Positions 63,919-64,000 of a stretch of DNA of 64,000 bases are shown here, one piece after another. This DNA is from Pseudacidovorax sp. NFM-22 (GTDB lineage: Bacteria; Pseudomonadota; Gammaproteobacteria; Burkholderiales; Burkholderiaceae_C). Under the pieces are notes generated by a model, which had not been told where the DNA came from, made no database searches, and saw only the letters and a program-made list of their open reading frames with translations. Each line of letters opens with the position of its first letter. The first letter of the stretch is position 1. Location of the stretch: the NCBI RefSeq assembly GCF_021401245.1, contig NZ_JACBFY010000008.1:186001-250000 (forward strand), in the 5' to 3' direction. The position numbers and the translations under genes were made by a program.

Positions 63919-64000
63919 GGTGGCTTGTGTCGGTCCTGGGTCTGCACGCGTTCGTCCAGCTCAAGGTCGGCAGTGTGAGGGCCGGCCGGACCTTTGCTCG
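63915..64000 (-). CDS. C-terminal end of an unidentified gene running off the window
   Basis: An open frame from the right edge (first full codon at 63,998) gives 27 residues ending ELDERVQTQDRHKPP before a TGA that overlaps the next start by 4 bp (ATGA). Too short to name. The overlap with the next gene supports it. Confidence 0.4.
   Translation of the reverse strand, partial: SKGPAGPHTADLELDERVQTQDRHKPP

Noticed and set aside
1-64000. CRISPR array
   Set aside because: No regularly spaced direct repeats with unique spacers were seen; the only clustered repeats (8,070-8,293) are short and in both orientations.

Overview
The window is very G+C-rich, double-stranded coding DNA from a betaproteobacterium, most likely of the order Burkholderiales (Comamonadaceae-like). 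This rests on base composition, on a tRNA-Asn 3' end used as a phage attachment site, and on the mix of chromate, copper and Cd/Pb/Zn resistance genes; no 16S or core marker is present, so the genus is open.

Positions 1 to about 42,470 are the greater part of a lambdoid siphovirus prophage whose left end (expected to hold the integrase and the intact tRNA-Asn) lies outside the window. Layout: a leftward early operon of short overlapping genes ending in a dNMP-kinase-like gene (1-2,775); an immunity region with a promoter/operator (2,801-2,841), a secreted-protein gene, a self-cleaving CI/LexA-type repressor, a second operator (4,130-4,170), a Cro-like gene and a CII-like gene; a split Toprim primase / P4-type helicase pair; a 220-bp repeat-rich non-coding stretch that looks like a replication origin (8,070-8,293); palindromes that may be cos; terminase small subunit, a helicase-methyltransferase fusion, a PAPS-reductase-family protein and terminase large subunit; a Q-like regulator followed by two terminators; a lambda-type head module (portal, protease with nested scaffold, decoration protein, major capsid, connectors); a tail with a 1,259-residue tape measure and a set of large tail-tip proteins; GH19 endolysin, membrane proteins and Rz/Rz1 spanins. 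The right end carries accessory genes, including a compositionally distinct Mrr-like nuclease on the opposite strand, and stops at a 48-bp tRNA-Asn 3' fragment (42,421-42,468).

From 42,500 onward the sequence is host chromosome: a ChrA chromate transporter, a very small membrane protein and a HerA/YjgR-type ATPase; then a tightly overlapping ten-gene operon (46,158-55,711) that resembles aryl-polyene/xanthomonadin clusters (ACP, COG4648 membrane protein, acyl-ACP ligase fused to a hotdog domain, LPLAT acyltransferase, LolA-like protein, MMPL exporter, methyltransferase, dehydratase, ketoreductase) but contains no ketosynthase and has a NodB-type deacetylase inserted. A Phd/ParE toxin-antitoxin pair separates it from a metal-resistance region: CusF-like protein, multicopper oxidase, TolC-like outer-membrane factor and a His-rich protein on the minus strand, a 19-cysteine copper-storage-like protein, a Zn/Cd/Pb P1B-ATPase and its divergent MerR regulator with a textbook 19-bp-spaced promoter. 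The last 400 bp hold the end of an unidentified minus-strand operon.

The most unusual items are the modification-like gene pair sitting between the terminase subunits, the candidate origin, the Mrr-like nuclease cassette with a paralogous small-gene pair at the prophage edge, and the ketosynthase-less aryl-polyene-like operon.
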